Below, one piece after another: positions 16,601 through 24,622 of a stretch of DNA of 35,592 bases. Source of the DNA: a virus; the IMG/VR virus record IMGVR_UViG_3300030329_004172, positions 1 through 35,592 of that record. One strand, written 5' to 3'. The position numbers were made by a program, and so were the translations under genes. The notes under the pieces are model-generated. The model made no database searches. It was not told the origin of the DNA and saw only the letters and a program-made list of their open reading frames with translations. Numbering within the stretch: the stretch's first letter is position 1; the number at the start of each line of letters is the position of its first letter.

Positions 16601-19600
16601 TTAGGAGATTCTAGCGATCGTATAATAGAATTTGAAGGTAACTACAATGACGATAATGATCCTGTTAGAAATTCACCTGGGCCTGGTTTTGGTCAAGGTT
16701 ACAATGAATCTTATACCGAACTACACAACAATCAATGGAATCCAGCTTATCCAGCTAGCAGAGATGAGGACGGCTTAATACAAGATTTTGTATCTAATAT
16801 AGCCGTAGGTAACAGATTTAAGTTTGATGGCGACACAGACGAAACTGTTTATACAATATTATCTAAATCAATTAAAAAAATATATAATCACACTCCATGG
16901 AGAAAAAGAAAAATATACGATGGCACTAGCTTTGTTTTTGGTGGTGACAGTGTAGAAGAGGCGGCTGTTACTTGGGCCGCTAACGCCGATACTAATGGTA
17001 CACCAGCTGACACATCTGGTAACACTGAGCATGAAGATTTAGAAGAAAAAATTAAAGAATTTGGTCAAGCTGACAACAGAAGAATATGTTATATTATAGA
17101 AGTAGACAAAGATCCTACAGATCAAACTTATAACCCTTTAGGTAATGCTGACGTTGACACGGCACTTAGTATACAGTTTGTTGAAAGTGATTCTAGAATA
17201 TTATCTGGAAGTGTATCAAGGCAATCAGCTATATGGGAAACAGAAGCTAAAAAAGAAACTGATTTAAATATATATTACGAGGCCAGTGACGCTATACCAA
17301 CTAATTTAACTTTACAAAACAATGAAGTTTTTGCGCCTATTGGCTGTGTGGTAGACTTTTTTGATATACCACAAGCTAAAAATGGTGCTACTAATATACT
17401 GGAAGATGTTTTGCTAGACTCTTGGGATTCTGCTACAGAAATAACGCTAAGCCCTGGGTTTAACCAATTTGATTCTAGCAATACAGCTATAGAGTATAGA
17501 GGTTCACAACTAAGGTTTTACAAAAAAGATGGCAGTTATGTTACAGCTAGAGTTTCACCAGAAGACACGGCTTACGATGATTTAGACGCTGGAGACAATG
17601 TTACTAAGTTTGTTGTAACAGATATTGTTAACCCTGAATTTGAAGTAGGTTTAAGCTGGTATAATTGTTTTACTTTTGGTAACGGTATAGAGTCTGATAG
17701 AATAAGAGATGGTTTTAATGAAATGCAAATAACTAATGGAGCTAAAGCTTCATCAACAACAGAAGAGCCTTATCAAGAAGAGCATAGAAAACATGGCTTA
17801 ATATATTCAGGTATATACAACTCTAACTCTGGTTTAAATGAATTAAATCAGTTTATAATGGCTGATAAAATAACAAAAGATTTAAACCCTACTTTTGGTA
17901 GCATACAAAAGTTGTTTCAAAGAAGAACAAGTTTAATTTCTTTTTGTGAAGACAGAGTTGTTCAAATACTTTCAAACAGAGACGCTTTATTTAACGCTGA
18001 TGGTAACCCTCAATTAATATCATCAAGCGCTGTACTAGGTGATGCTACTCCTTTTATAGGTGACTACGGTATATCAAGAAACCCAGAATCTTTTGCTAAA
18101 GAATCTTATAGAGCTTATTTTACAGATAAACAAAGAGGCGCTGTTTTAAGGTTATCTAATGATGGGCTAACGCCAATATCTGATGCTGGTATGCATGATT
18201 GGTTTAGAGATAACTTAACTAGCGCTGGATTTTTAATAGGTACCTATGATGAATATAAAAAAGACTACAACTTAACTTTATCTAGGCCTATACTACAAAA
18301 CTTATTAGTTAACGCTGACGTATCAGCAGGTGTTGCTGTAGAAGAAACTATACCTTTGCCAGAATTTATAATAGACGGCGGTATAAACAACGGTGATCCT
18401 GTAAATTTACCTGTTATAGATGAAACAAACATGTCTATCGTTAATGAAGAAATAGAAACAACTACTGATATTGTTAATTACTCGGCTATAGATGCTGGAA
18501 CTTTACAAAGTTTTGTAGCTGAAATACCTGCTGTAGCCCCGATTGACCCTGTTTTTGAGCAAGGAATTAGTAGCATAAACACAAGCGGTACACCTTATTC
18601 TGCTACAGCTTATGATGGTACTGGTTTTAATGTGTTTTCCAACAATTACAAAACTTTAGCTCAAGGTGGTACCACTAACGGTAACCCGTTTGAAGATTTC
18701 ACAGGTGACACACCGACGGCTAGATTAAGAAGAAGAAATTATACTGGTGATGACAACAATAATAGTTACTTGAGTAATCAAAACAGCCCAGATTCTAATA
18801 TAGATGGGCCTATAGGCTCTAACAATTATGTAAATTATACCGTTGGTGGTGGCGATTATGATGTTGCTTTTGGAAGCGGAAGTGTAACTAGCGACAACAA
18901 CAAAGGTAACGTTCACTACAACACAGACACTCCAGGTGGTTTTTTAGGAATAATATTTAGACATGAATATTCAAACCATCAGTTGGGTAAAGGTAACGAC
19001 TTTAGAACTACAGGCAACAATGATGGTTCCAGTTGGTTAGAGTTTCCTAGAGATTACGACGATGATAATGAAGCGGTACCGGCAGATGTTTTAGCAAAGT
19101 TTACTACAGCAAAAAACAACACTATATTTAACGGTGAAGAATTAGAAATACAATTTAGAATTAGAACAAGACAAGATGGTTTAGATAGATCAAACACTAA
19201 CGATCGTTTTGGTGGTTTTGAAATAACACTTTTTGATGGTCAAAATCAAGTAGCTAACAGTATAATACATAATCCTGGCGCGGCTGTTTCAACTATATCA
19301 GATCCTTTTAGTGAAACGTTACATACGCCTGAAGATACTGGCAACGATATAGATGATTCTGGTGCGTTACATTTAGGTTTTCAAGATGACTCTCAAGTTC
19401 AATTTGCAGACGTAAGACTAAACAACGAAAATTATAATCATAAATGTTATTTTAAATTTAAAGACACAAGCTTGGTAGACGCTAACGGTAACTTAAAAGA
19501 CGGTATAGTGATTGAAAATCTTATAATAAGATTAAGATTTAAAACATCTGATCACGATGAAGATCAGGCTTACACTTTAAGAGACTTTACCGCAAGAAAA

Positions 19601-21934
19601 ATATTTAGATTAGCTGAGCCTGGTGTTGAAGAGGTTATTAACGAACCTGAGATACAGGCTTTTCCACCTGTAGACATACCAGCTTACACACAAGTAACGC
19701 ATAATTCTATTGTTGGTTGGAACTCTGCTACCAGTGGAGTTGTTTTTAATCCTACAGCTATATCAACTTACGGCAACGATACAGGTGCTCCGACATCTCA
19801 AACTTATGTTACATCACAAGTACCTTTAACTACAGCTACAGCTTTAATACCTCCTGGTTTTGATTTAAACACAGGTACAGGTGCTCCAGCAGCGTTAAAT
19901 TTTAGTGACGGCGCTTACACTACAGACGATAAATTTGATATAGACGCCACAAGCAACGATGTTATTATTAATCAAGTTTTAGCAACGCCTTATGTGGTAG
20001 GTAATTTTTACTTACTAGACTTATATTGTGACACAGCCGCTATAACAGGCGAAGCCTTAGTCCACGGTGTTGCACCTAGCTCTGGTGTTGCGCAAGGGGA
20101 TCAATTAGATGATCATTTTGGAACAGTTTACATCAACAACAATATAAACAGTATAAAGTTGGTTTCAACCACTAGAACATCATCAGAATACGGTACAGGC
20201 ACAGACACAGTTTTAAGAGCTATATTTAAAGTGCAAAGCGGTAGTTATATAGCAAACAACAACTTATTAGGTGCTCTTAATTTAGAATTTACAGATGATT
20301 TTGTAGGTGAAATAACAAAAGTTAAACTAATAAACATATCTACAACTTCATCATCTGGTCAAGCTACTCACTGGAACATGGATACCAGCGCTTTAAACCA
20401 AACACACTCTTTAAGTTTACCTACACTTTACTATGGTGGTAACAACTCTTATTCTGGTTTCAACTGGGATGGTGGTAGAGAGGTTAATTTTATAAATCAA
20501 ACATTTACACCTTCTTTAGGTGCCGCTAGCACGGCAACTTCAGCAGACGGCTACAGTTTGGTGTTTACAATATCAGAAGCTGTTGATATAAACGGAACAT
20601 CGTTAGGCGCTGTTGATGGCGAATTACAAGGCTTTGTTCATTGCGCACATGACGGTACAAGCTGTACTGGTTTCAGTTTTACGGGTATAGATACAGCTGG
20701 AGATTACGAAATAACGGGTAATTTTGATGGTTCAGCTCCAACAATTATTTCAGCTCCTACCGGGTCTGCTGTTTTAGTCACTTCGTCTACCGAATCAGAT
20801 GCTAGTTTAGCTAATCAAATTTACTTCAACCCTGTAGATAATGCTGATTTTACAGGTAATATAAATAATATTTCTTTAGTAGATATAACAAACTTTTTTA
20901 GCGGTGGTACTGCTAGCGCTTTTGCTTTTGGTGGCTTTAACACAACAACTCAAGATTTTATACAGTTTGACTTAACTAATGAAAACATACAATTTAATTC
21001 AGCTCCAGCAGCTGGCGGTGTGGCAGACGGCCCTGTTAGGTTAACACAATACATACCTAACGTTTTAAACACTGGCGAAACATTTAGAGTTAAATTTGAT
21101 TATACTAATATAACTGGAGAGCTAAATGGTTATTACTTTAATAGCGCTGGCAAAGGATTTAGACTAGACACTATTAGCAACACTGGTGTTTACAATCAAA
21201 GATTTGAAATAGGCGATGATAATCATGATGACAGCACTACAGGAATTTGGCCTAACGGTGAATTGAAAAACACATTTGTTATTTATGTTCAAACAGGTGA
21301 TGTTTCAGGAACAATAGATAATTTAGTTTTACAACAAGAGTTTCCTGGTTACGAACCAACTACTGTAACTTATAGTGAAGACGTTAAAGGTTGGGTAAGT
21401 TTTAAATCTTTTGGTGGTGTTAATATTAACGGAGAAGAATTAACGCTTGATTATGGAGTTAGTTTAGCTAAAAAGTACTTTACAATGCACCAAGGGCGTT
21501 TGTATGAACACCACATGCAAGGCGCGCCTAGAAACACTTTTTACGGTATATTTGTACCATCAACTTTAACAGCCGTTTTAAACGAATCACCTTCTATTGT
21601 AAAAATATTTAACACTTTAAATTACGAAGGCAGCCAGTCTAAAGTTAAGCTTTTTGAAACTAAAACAACAGACGATGATATAAACGAAATACAAGAAACT
21701 TTAAGCAATATAAATATTCACAACAGCACTCAAGCTAAAGATGGTTGGGCTGTAGACACGAGTTTAGGTGGATATATAAAAACAGACAAACAACAAGGTA
21801 CATTAATAGAATTTATAGAAAAAGAAGGTAAATGGTTTAATTACATTAGAGGTGATGGCTCAGATGTTAAAACAGCTGATTTAAGCTTCCAAGGTTTAGG
21901 TATAGTTACTAACACACCTACTATAGGTTCATAA
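13604..21934 (+). CDS. Giant tail nozzle / stabilization-type protein with inserted binding modules
   Basis: A 2776-residue protein. The opening MPEIKNSFTQGRMNKDFDER, then LIPNGQYRDALNIQVSTSEE, is characteristic of the tail tube/stabilization proteins of crAss-like and related short-tailed phages, whose core is a beta-propeller-like nozzle (compare T7 gp12). Propeller-like blades follow (KNNKLYWFVTKK, LIEDMLFWTDNINEPRKINI). A middle core segment holds FQRRTSLISFCEDRVVQIL (about 1440-1460) up to YDEYKKDYNLTLS (about 1550). The core resumes near 2587 (VTYSEDVKGWVSFKSFGG to VKIFNTLNYEG). About 1000 residues between are Gly/Thr/Asp-rich jelly-roll-like modules, probably glycan binding, and a further insert lies around 640-1250. 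The protein should form the tail nozzle and present receptor-binding parts. Core assignment is strong; the insert role is inferred. Confidence 0.8.
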   Translation: MPEIKNSFTQGRMNKDFDERLIPNGQYRDALNIQVSTSEESNIGTVQNILGNERVENLIPASENYKCIGSIADEKNNKLYWFVTKKSAPRVDAIVEYRKGFDAKLVLVDNKAGTVDAILKFPDNIITGINLIEDMLFWTDNINEPRKINIERCKQGTSGTLNNPVHTKLFVNGAIVQENNTDVDLTEDHITVIKKRPTKAPTVNVNTVSGDVEDPLFEKTFSRFAIRYKYEDNEYSAFSPFTDIVFSAKYKEGYDKDNSFSIEEPYNTAMLNSIKSIELSDFVAPDIPKDVVQVDILYKKEDSPIVYSIASIKSTDDEFTDDGSSSASNFKGKYTVEKENIYAAVPESQLLRPWDNVPRNALAQEITGSRLIYGNYIQNYDLGVDENNNVITPSLDAGFGLRNNNDNFYDAGLPSLKSQRNYQLGVVFGDKYGRETPVFSSTDSAIRIPWEDSNLGKCASTSLQLQANLTSSVPAWADYYKFYVKETSGEYYNLVMDKAYVPTSDIDEEEEYGHIWMSFPSSDRNKITEEDFLILKKKIGVGEQQIQTDNKYKIIDVANNAPDSIKYKYVGLGSVSNTDGSDTTQLTDDILTESANRIDKQVDTLIVDKTNWETETSAEIFSNIQDTYVSWVKTTGTAPNKITQASKRYKIASQKTGTYDFKLEEKISEKDAALAAHATDSTLLDADITFKIERKQLKDMDEFSGRFFVKVVADDTVNSNIENSVTTELLDNHVVVAQRDTFWFADTRATTANDEDTGIVNSLGLGTIPTGTDAITAKNGAVTPLTNTATAWGTLETYVNNKFFIDSMYFCAGQNSPNNYARDAGSIFRGTTNQYAGIEWTNRIQEFSASNDAYAQGINSGGHRWWPFDFDDNNAAIPHTSVIVTNEDPTVNINGMDGFVKTSEGSPLVSDDGFKRWRKEGPLATVGFPNADYSFDETYGPNDGRERYFIHLSFLAPGADLVPDAIDIDGATLKGNSSLAVHLQGIWGGGVFCNETGTKLGDSSDRIIEFEGNYNDDNDPVRNSPGPGFGQGYNESYTELHNNQWNPAYPASRDEDGLIQDFVSNIAVGNRFKFDGDTDETVYTILSKSIKKIYNHTPWRKRKIYDGTSFVFGGDSVEEAAVTWAANADTNGTPADTSGNTEHEDLEEKIKEFGQADNRRICYIIEVDKDPTDQTYNPLGNADVDTALSIQFVESDSRILSGSVSRQSAIWETEAKKETDLNIYYEASDAIPTNLTLQNNEVFAPIGCVVDFFDIPQAKNGATNILEDVLLDSWDSATEITLSPGFNQFDSSNTAIEYRGSQLRFYKKDGSYVTARVSPEDTAYDDLDAGDNVTKFVVTDIVNPEFEVGLSWYNCFTFGNGIESDRIRDGFNEMQITNGAKASSTTEEPYQEEHRKHGLIYSGIYNSNSGLNELNQFIMADKITKDLNPTFGSIQKLFQRRTSLISFCEDRVVQILSNRDALFNADGNPQLISSSAVLGDATPFIGDYGISRNPESFAKESYRAYFTDKQRGAVLRLSNDGLTPISDAGMHDWFRDNLTSAGFLIGTYDEYKKDYNLTLSRPILQNLLVNADVSAGVAVEETIPLPEFIIDGGINNGDPVNLPVIDETNMSIVNEEIETTTDIVNYSAIDAGTLQSFVAEIPAVAPIDPVFEQGISSINTSGTPYSATAYDGTGFNVFSNNYKTLAQGGTTNGNPFEDFTGDTPTARLRRRNYTGDDNNNSYLSNQNSPDSNIDGPIGSNNYVNYTVGGGDYDVAFGSGSVTSDNNKGNVHYNTDTPGGFLGIIFRHEYSNHQLGKGNDFRTTGNNDGSSWLEFPRDYDDDNEAVPADVLAKFTTAKNNTIFNGEELEIQFRIRTRQDGLDRSNTNDRFGGFEITLFDGQNQVANSIIHNPGAAVSTISDPFSETLHTPEDTGNDIDDSGALHLGFQDDSQVQFADVRLNNENYNHKCYFKFKDTSLVDANGNLKDGIVIENLIIRLRFKTSDHDEDQAYTLRDFTARKIFRLAEPGVEEVINEPEIQAFPPVDIPAYTQVTHNSIVGWNSATSGVVFNPTAISTYGNDTGAPTSQTYVTSQVPLTTATALIPPGFDLNTGTGAPAALNFSDGAYTTDDKFDIDATSNDVIINQVLATPYVVGNFYLLDLYCDTAAITGEALVHGVAPSSGVAQGDQLDDHFGTVYINNNINSIKLVSTTRTSSEYGTGTDTVLRAIFKVQSGSYIANNNLLGALNLEFTDDFVGEITKVKLINISTTSSSGQATHWNMDTSALNQTHSLSLPTLYYGGNNSYSGFNWDGGREVNFINQTFTPSLGAASTATSADGYSLVFTISEAVDINGTSLGAVDGELQGFVHCAHDGTSCTGFSFTGIDTAGDYEITGNFDGSAPTIISAPTGSAVLVTSSTESDASLANQIYFNPVDNADFTGNINNISLVDITNFFSGGTASAFAFGGFNTTTQDFIQFDLTNENIQFNSAPAAGGVADGPVRLTQYIPNVLNTGETFRVKFDYTNITGELNGYYFNSAGKGFRLDTISNTGVYNQRFEIGDDNHDDSTTGIWPNGELKNTFVIYVQTGDVSGTIDNLVLQQEFPGYEPTTVTYSEDVKGWVSFKSFGGVNINGEELTLDYGVSLAKKYFTMHQGRLYEHHMQGAPRNTFYGIFVPSTLTAVLNESPSIVKIFNTLNYEGSQSKVKLFETKTTDDDINEIQETLSNINIHNSTQAKDGWAVDTSLGGYIKTDKQQGTLIEFIEKEGKWFNYIRGDGSDVKTADLSFQGLGIVTNTPTIGS

Positions 21935-21944
21935 AATAAAAATT

Positions 21945-23363
21945 ATGTTTAAATTACCAATACAATATTACGGAGGAGGGGAAGAAGGAGGTAGATCAAC
22001 ACCACCTCCATCTAAAGATGATGAAACTGGTGGAGACACTCAAGTTGTAAAACTAGGCAAAAGAGTAGCTACTGTTGATACCACTATAAAAGTGCCTACT
22101 GTATCTTCTGTTAAAATAAACACAGGTAGTTTAAAAGCCATATCCGCTGGTAGGCCTTTAACTATAAAAGGAGACGAGGGCGCTGAAGTTATAATTAATA
22201 TAGTTGCTACTTCTGGTAGTGATCTTGGTAAGTTTTACAATTTTACTACAAACTCTTTTGATGATTTAGCTAAGTTTGATAATCAAAACAACTTGCGAGC
22301 AGTTATAAAAAACGGAGTTTTTACATCACAGATAAATTTTCCAGCTAGCGGCGGTGATAGTTATAACATTATAGTAATAGCACCAGGAGACAAAGATACT
22401 AGATTAGCTGGTGGTATAAGCCGTGGCGGTAATGTTACCGCTAAGTCAATATCTAGAGTTGCTAACGCTGAGGTTACGTTGTCTATGTCTACTGATAGCG
22501 CTGCTGACGGTACGGCTAACTATGCTACTTTTCCTACTGACGTTACGTCTACAAACTCTCCAGTTAAAACAGGTAACACTCCTGTTACAATAGACTGGAC
22601 GGTAACTAATGTTTCTTCAGACGCGGGCGGTTTTGGTTTAAAATTAGCTAGTGACGAAACTTTAAAAGATTTTGATTGGAATAGCGCTTGGTATTGCTCA
22701 ACTACAGAAAACGTATCAGATAATCCAGCTGGTGACGGTGTTAGTAGTAGCACTGTTGTGGTAGCTGATTTAACAGATCTTTATGTTGGTTTACAGTTGA
22801 TTTATCACAAAGGAACAACAGCACCCTCAGCAACAACGTTTATAAAAAGTATAGATGTTTTAACAAAAACTTTAACGTTCTCTACTTCACAAGCTTTTGA
22901 AGACGGTGAAACTATGACTTTTAGAGGTTACGGTAAAAGATTAATAAACAAATCCACTGGTTTAGATGTTGATTTTGGTAAATTTACAGCTACAGCTGCA
23001 GAGTTAACTAAAACTGTTAGAGATGGTGGTGGTGGCGTTACTGACGCTGTAGACGGAAATAGCACCACTATAAGTTTAAACGGCACTTATGGCATAGCTG
23101 GTGGTAATACTGTAACTTACAAAGGTGCTGGTGTTGATAACTCAGCCGCTAACGCGGTAACATCTGTTAGTGCTAGCTCTTCTGCTGGTAGTATGGTGGT
23201 ACAAAATGCACAAACGCTAACAGCTGGAACTAAGTTGATATTTAAAGGTTGTTCTCAAACAGTAAAAATAAAAGGTAGAGTACTTATTAAAAAATACCCT
23301 ACAAGCAATAAAACTATATATTTAGATTTAGATAAATTTATAACAGTGGGCGCAGGCTCTTAA
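21945..23363 (+). CDS. Beta-modular virion protein
   Basis: A 472-residue protein starting MFKLPIQYYGGGEEGGRSTP. The first 30 residues are Gly/Pro-rich and probably flexible. The rest is beta-rich with Ig-like character (AEVIINIVATSGSD; YNIIVIAPGDKDTR; VTIDWTVTNVS). At about residues 268-325 there is a module with VADLTDLYVGLQL, SIDVLTKTLTFS and DGETMTFRGYG. It matches the inserted modules of adaptor 2. A second related copy ends in LTAGTKLIFKGC, followed by QTVKIKGRVLIKKYP. Position after the nozzle and before the internal proteins makes it a tail or fibre component, but no known family is recognised beyond the module likeness. Confidence 0.6.
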   Translation: MFKLPIQYYGGGEEGGRSTPPPSKDDETGGDTQVVKLGKRVATVDTTIKVPTVSSVKINTGSLKAISAGRPLTIKGDEGAEVIINIVATSGSDLGKFYNFTTNSFDDLAKFDNQNNLRAVIKNGVFTSQINFPASGGDSYNIIVIAPGDKDTRLAGGISRGGNVTAKSISRVANAEVTLSMSTDSAADGTANYATFPTDVTSTNSPVKTGNTPVTIDWTVTNVSSDAGGFGLKLASDETLKDFDWNSAWYCSTTENVSDNPAGDGVSSSTVVVADLTDLYVGLQLIYHKGTTAPSATTFIKSIDVLTKTLTFSTSQAFEDGETMTFRGYGKRLINKSTGLDVDFGKFTATAAELTKTVRDGGGGVTDAVDGNSTTISLNGTYGIAGGNTVTYKGAGVDNSAANAVTSVSASSSAGSMVVQNAQTLTAGTKLIFKGCSQTVKIKGRVLIKKYPTSNKTIYLDLDKFITVGAGS

Positions 23364-23373
23364 AACAAAAAAA

Positions 23374-23718
23374 ATGATTATAGAATTAGAAAAAGACATA
23401 CATAACATATCTTTGCAGTTAGGCGACATTGTTTACGCTGTGTCAGCGCCCACGGAACAACAAGATCAAAAAACTTCTACTGGTGATATAAAAAAAGTAG
23501 GTACGGTTATTGGTATTAGCGGTAATCAAATAACCGTAAAAGATAGTAGCGTTACTTATACGCCACAACAAGATGAGTTTATTATGTTTTCAAAAGACAA
23601 AAACGCTAACAACACAAGTTTGATTGGTTATTATGCGGAAGTTAAGCTAACAAACGATTCAACTGAAGAAGCTGAATTATACGCTTTAAGCTCTGAAATA
23701 GCTCAATCTAGTAAATAA
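23374..23718 (+). CDS. Small SH3-like conserved virion protein, unknown function
   Basis: A 114-residue protein, MIIELEKDIHNISLQLGDIV at the start, then GTVIGISGNQITVKDSSV, a loop, DEFIMFSKDKNANNTSLIGY, and YAEVKLTNDSTEEAELYALS at the end. The alternation suggests a small beta barrel of SH3/KOW-like type. Its combination of 'FSKD..N.TSL.GYYAEVKL.N.S...AEL.A.SSEI' resembles a conserved protein seen in marine tailed phages, where I recall only structural annotation. It sits among virion genes and has no signal or membrane part. The role is unknown; a plug, hub or decoration part is possible. Confidence 0.6.
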   Translation: MIIELEKDIHNISLQLGDIVYAVSAPTEQQDQKTSTGDIKKVGTVIGISGNQITVKDSSVTYTPQQDEFIMFSKDKNANNTSLIGYYAEVKLTNDSTEEAELYALSSEIAQSSK

Positions 23719-23759
23719 ACAATAAAAAGTGTAATTATAAAGTAATAAAAAACAATAAT

Positions 23760-24620
23760 ATGGAATTTCACCCTAAATATCGCAAACAATTATTTATAGG
23801 CCAGGTTATAGCGGCTTTTGTAGGTGCTAGCTCTGCTAGTAAAGCAAGAAAAGAAGCGGCGGCTAGAGCTGAAGAACAGTCACAAAAAGCACTAGAACGT
23901 CAAAAAGCTGCTAGAGCTAGAGTAGAAGAACAAAAAGCCAGATACGCACAGTATCAGTTTCAAAATCCTTTTGAAGGTATGGAAAACCCTTTTGAAGATT
24001 TAAAAGTTAGTACAGAAGCAGCTGACTTTCAAATGGAACAAGCGGCACAACAAAGAGCGAATATTATGGCTGGTTTACGTGGTGCAGCTGGTACTAGTGG
24101 TATAGCTGGTTTAGCGCAAGCGTTAGCTAACCAAGGTGTAATACAAGCAAGACAAGTTTCAGCTGATATAGCTAGACAAGAAGCAGCAGGCCAATTAGCT
24201 ATGGCTAAGGGCGCTATGGCTATAGATCAACTAGAAAGACAAGGTCAAGCGGCTGTACAACAAGCTGAATCAGCAAGAGAAGCTACAATACTGGGTATGG
24301 AGTATGGTGCTTTAACTGGCGCTAGTCAAGCACAACAGCAAGCTTCACAAAATCAAATGTACCAAGGTATAGCCGGTATGCAGATGCAACAACAAAACAT
24401 GTTAGCATTAGCTAGCTTATCAGGTGTAGATGGGCCTTTAAGTAATTTATTTGGCGGTATGGGTGGTCAACAAAGAGTAAACGTAGGTGTACCACTAGGG
24501 TTACCAAGTAGTGCGGCAGCCGCAACAGGTGGTTTAATGGGTAGTTTGACTCAAGATCCAGTTTTAACACAACAAATAACTACGCCTTCTTATTATAATA
24601 TAACAGATCAAAACCAATAA
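23760..24620 (+). CDS. Internal (ejection) virion protein candidate, Ala/Gln-rich helical
   Basis: A 286-residue protein with a short hydrophobic N-terminus (QLFIGQVIAAFVGASSASKA), a basic coiled coil (about 28-62, EEQSQKALERQKAARARVEE), and long Ala/Gln-rich helices (ANIMAGLRGAAGTSGIAGLA, DIARQEAAGQLAMAKGAMAI, QAQQQASQNQMYQG). The C-terminus is Gly-rich. This composition and the short amphipathic start are usual for small internal or ejection proteins of podoviruses such as T7 gp14, which line an envelope channel. It heads the run of three internal-type genes leading to the polyvalent protein. There is no motif that proves this; the role is inferred from composition and order. Confidence 0.6.
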   Translation: MEFHPKYRKQLFIGQVIAAFVGASSASKARKEAAARAEEQSQKALERQKAARARVEEQKARYAQYQFQNPFEGMENPFEDLKVSTEAADFQMEQAAQQRANIMAGLRGAAGTSGIAGLAQALANQGVIQARQVSADIARQEAAGQLAMAKGAMAIDQLERQGQAAVQQAESAREATILGMEYGALTGASQAQQQASQNQMYQGIAGMQMQQQNMLALASLSGVDGPLSNLFGGMGGQQRVNVGVPLGLPSSAAAATGGLMGSLTQDPVLTQQITTPSYYNITDQNQ

Positions 24621-24622
24621 AC

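Noticed and set aside
13604-21934. Diversity-generating retroelement acting on the nozzle or lectin gene
   Set aside because: No reverse transcriptase motif (YxDD in context) and no template/variable repeat pair was seen in the window.
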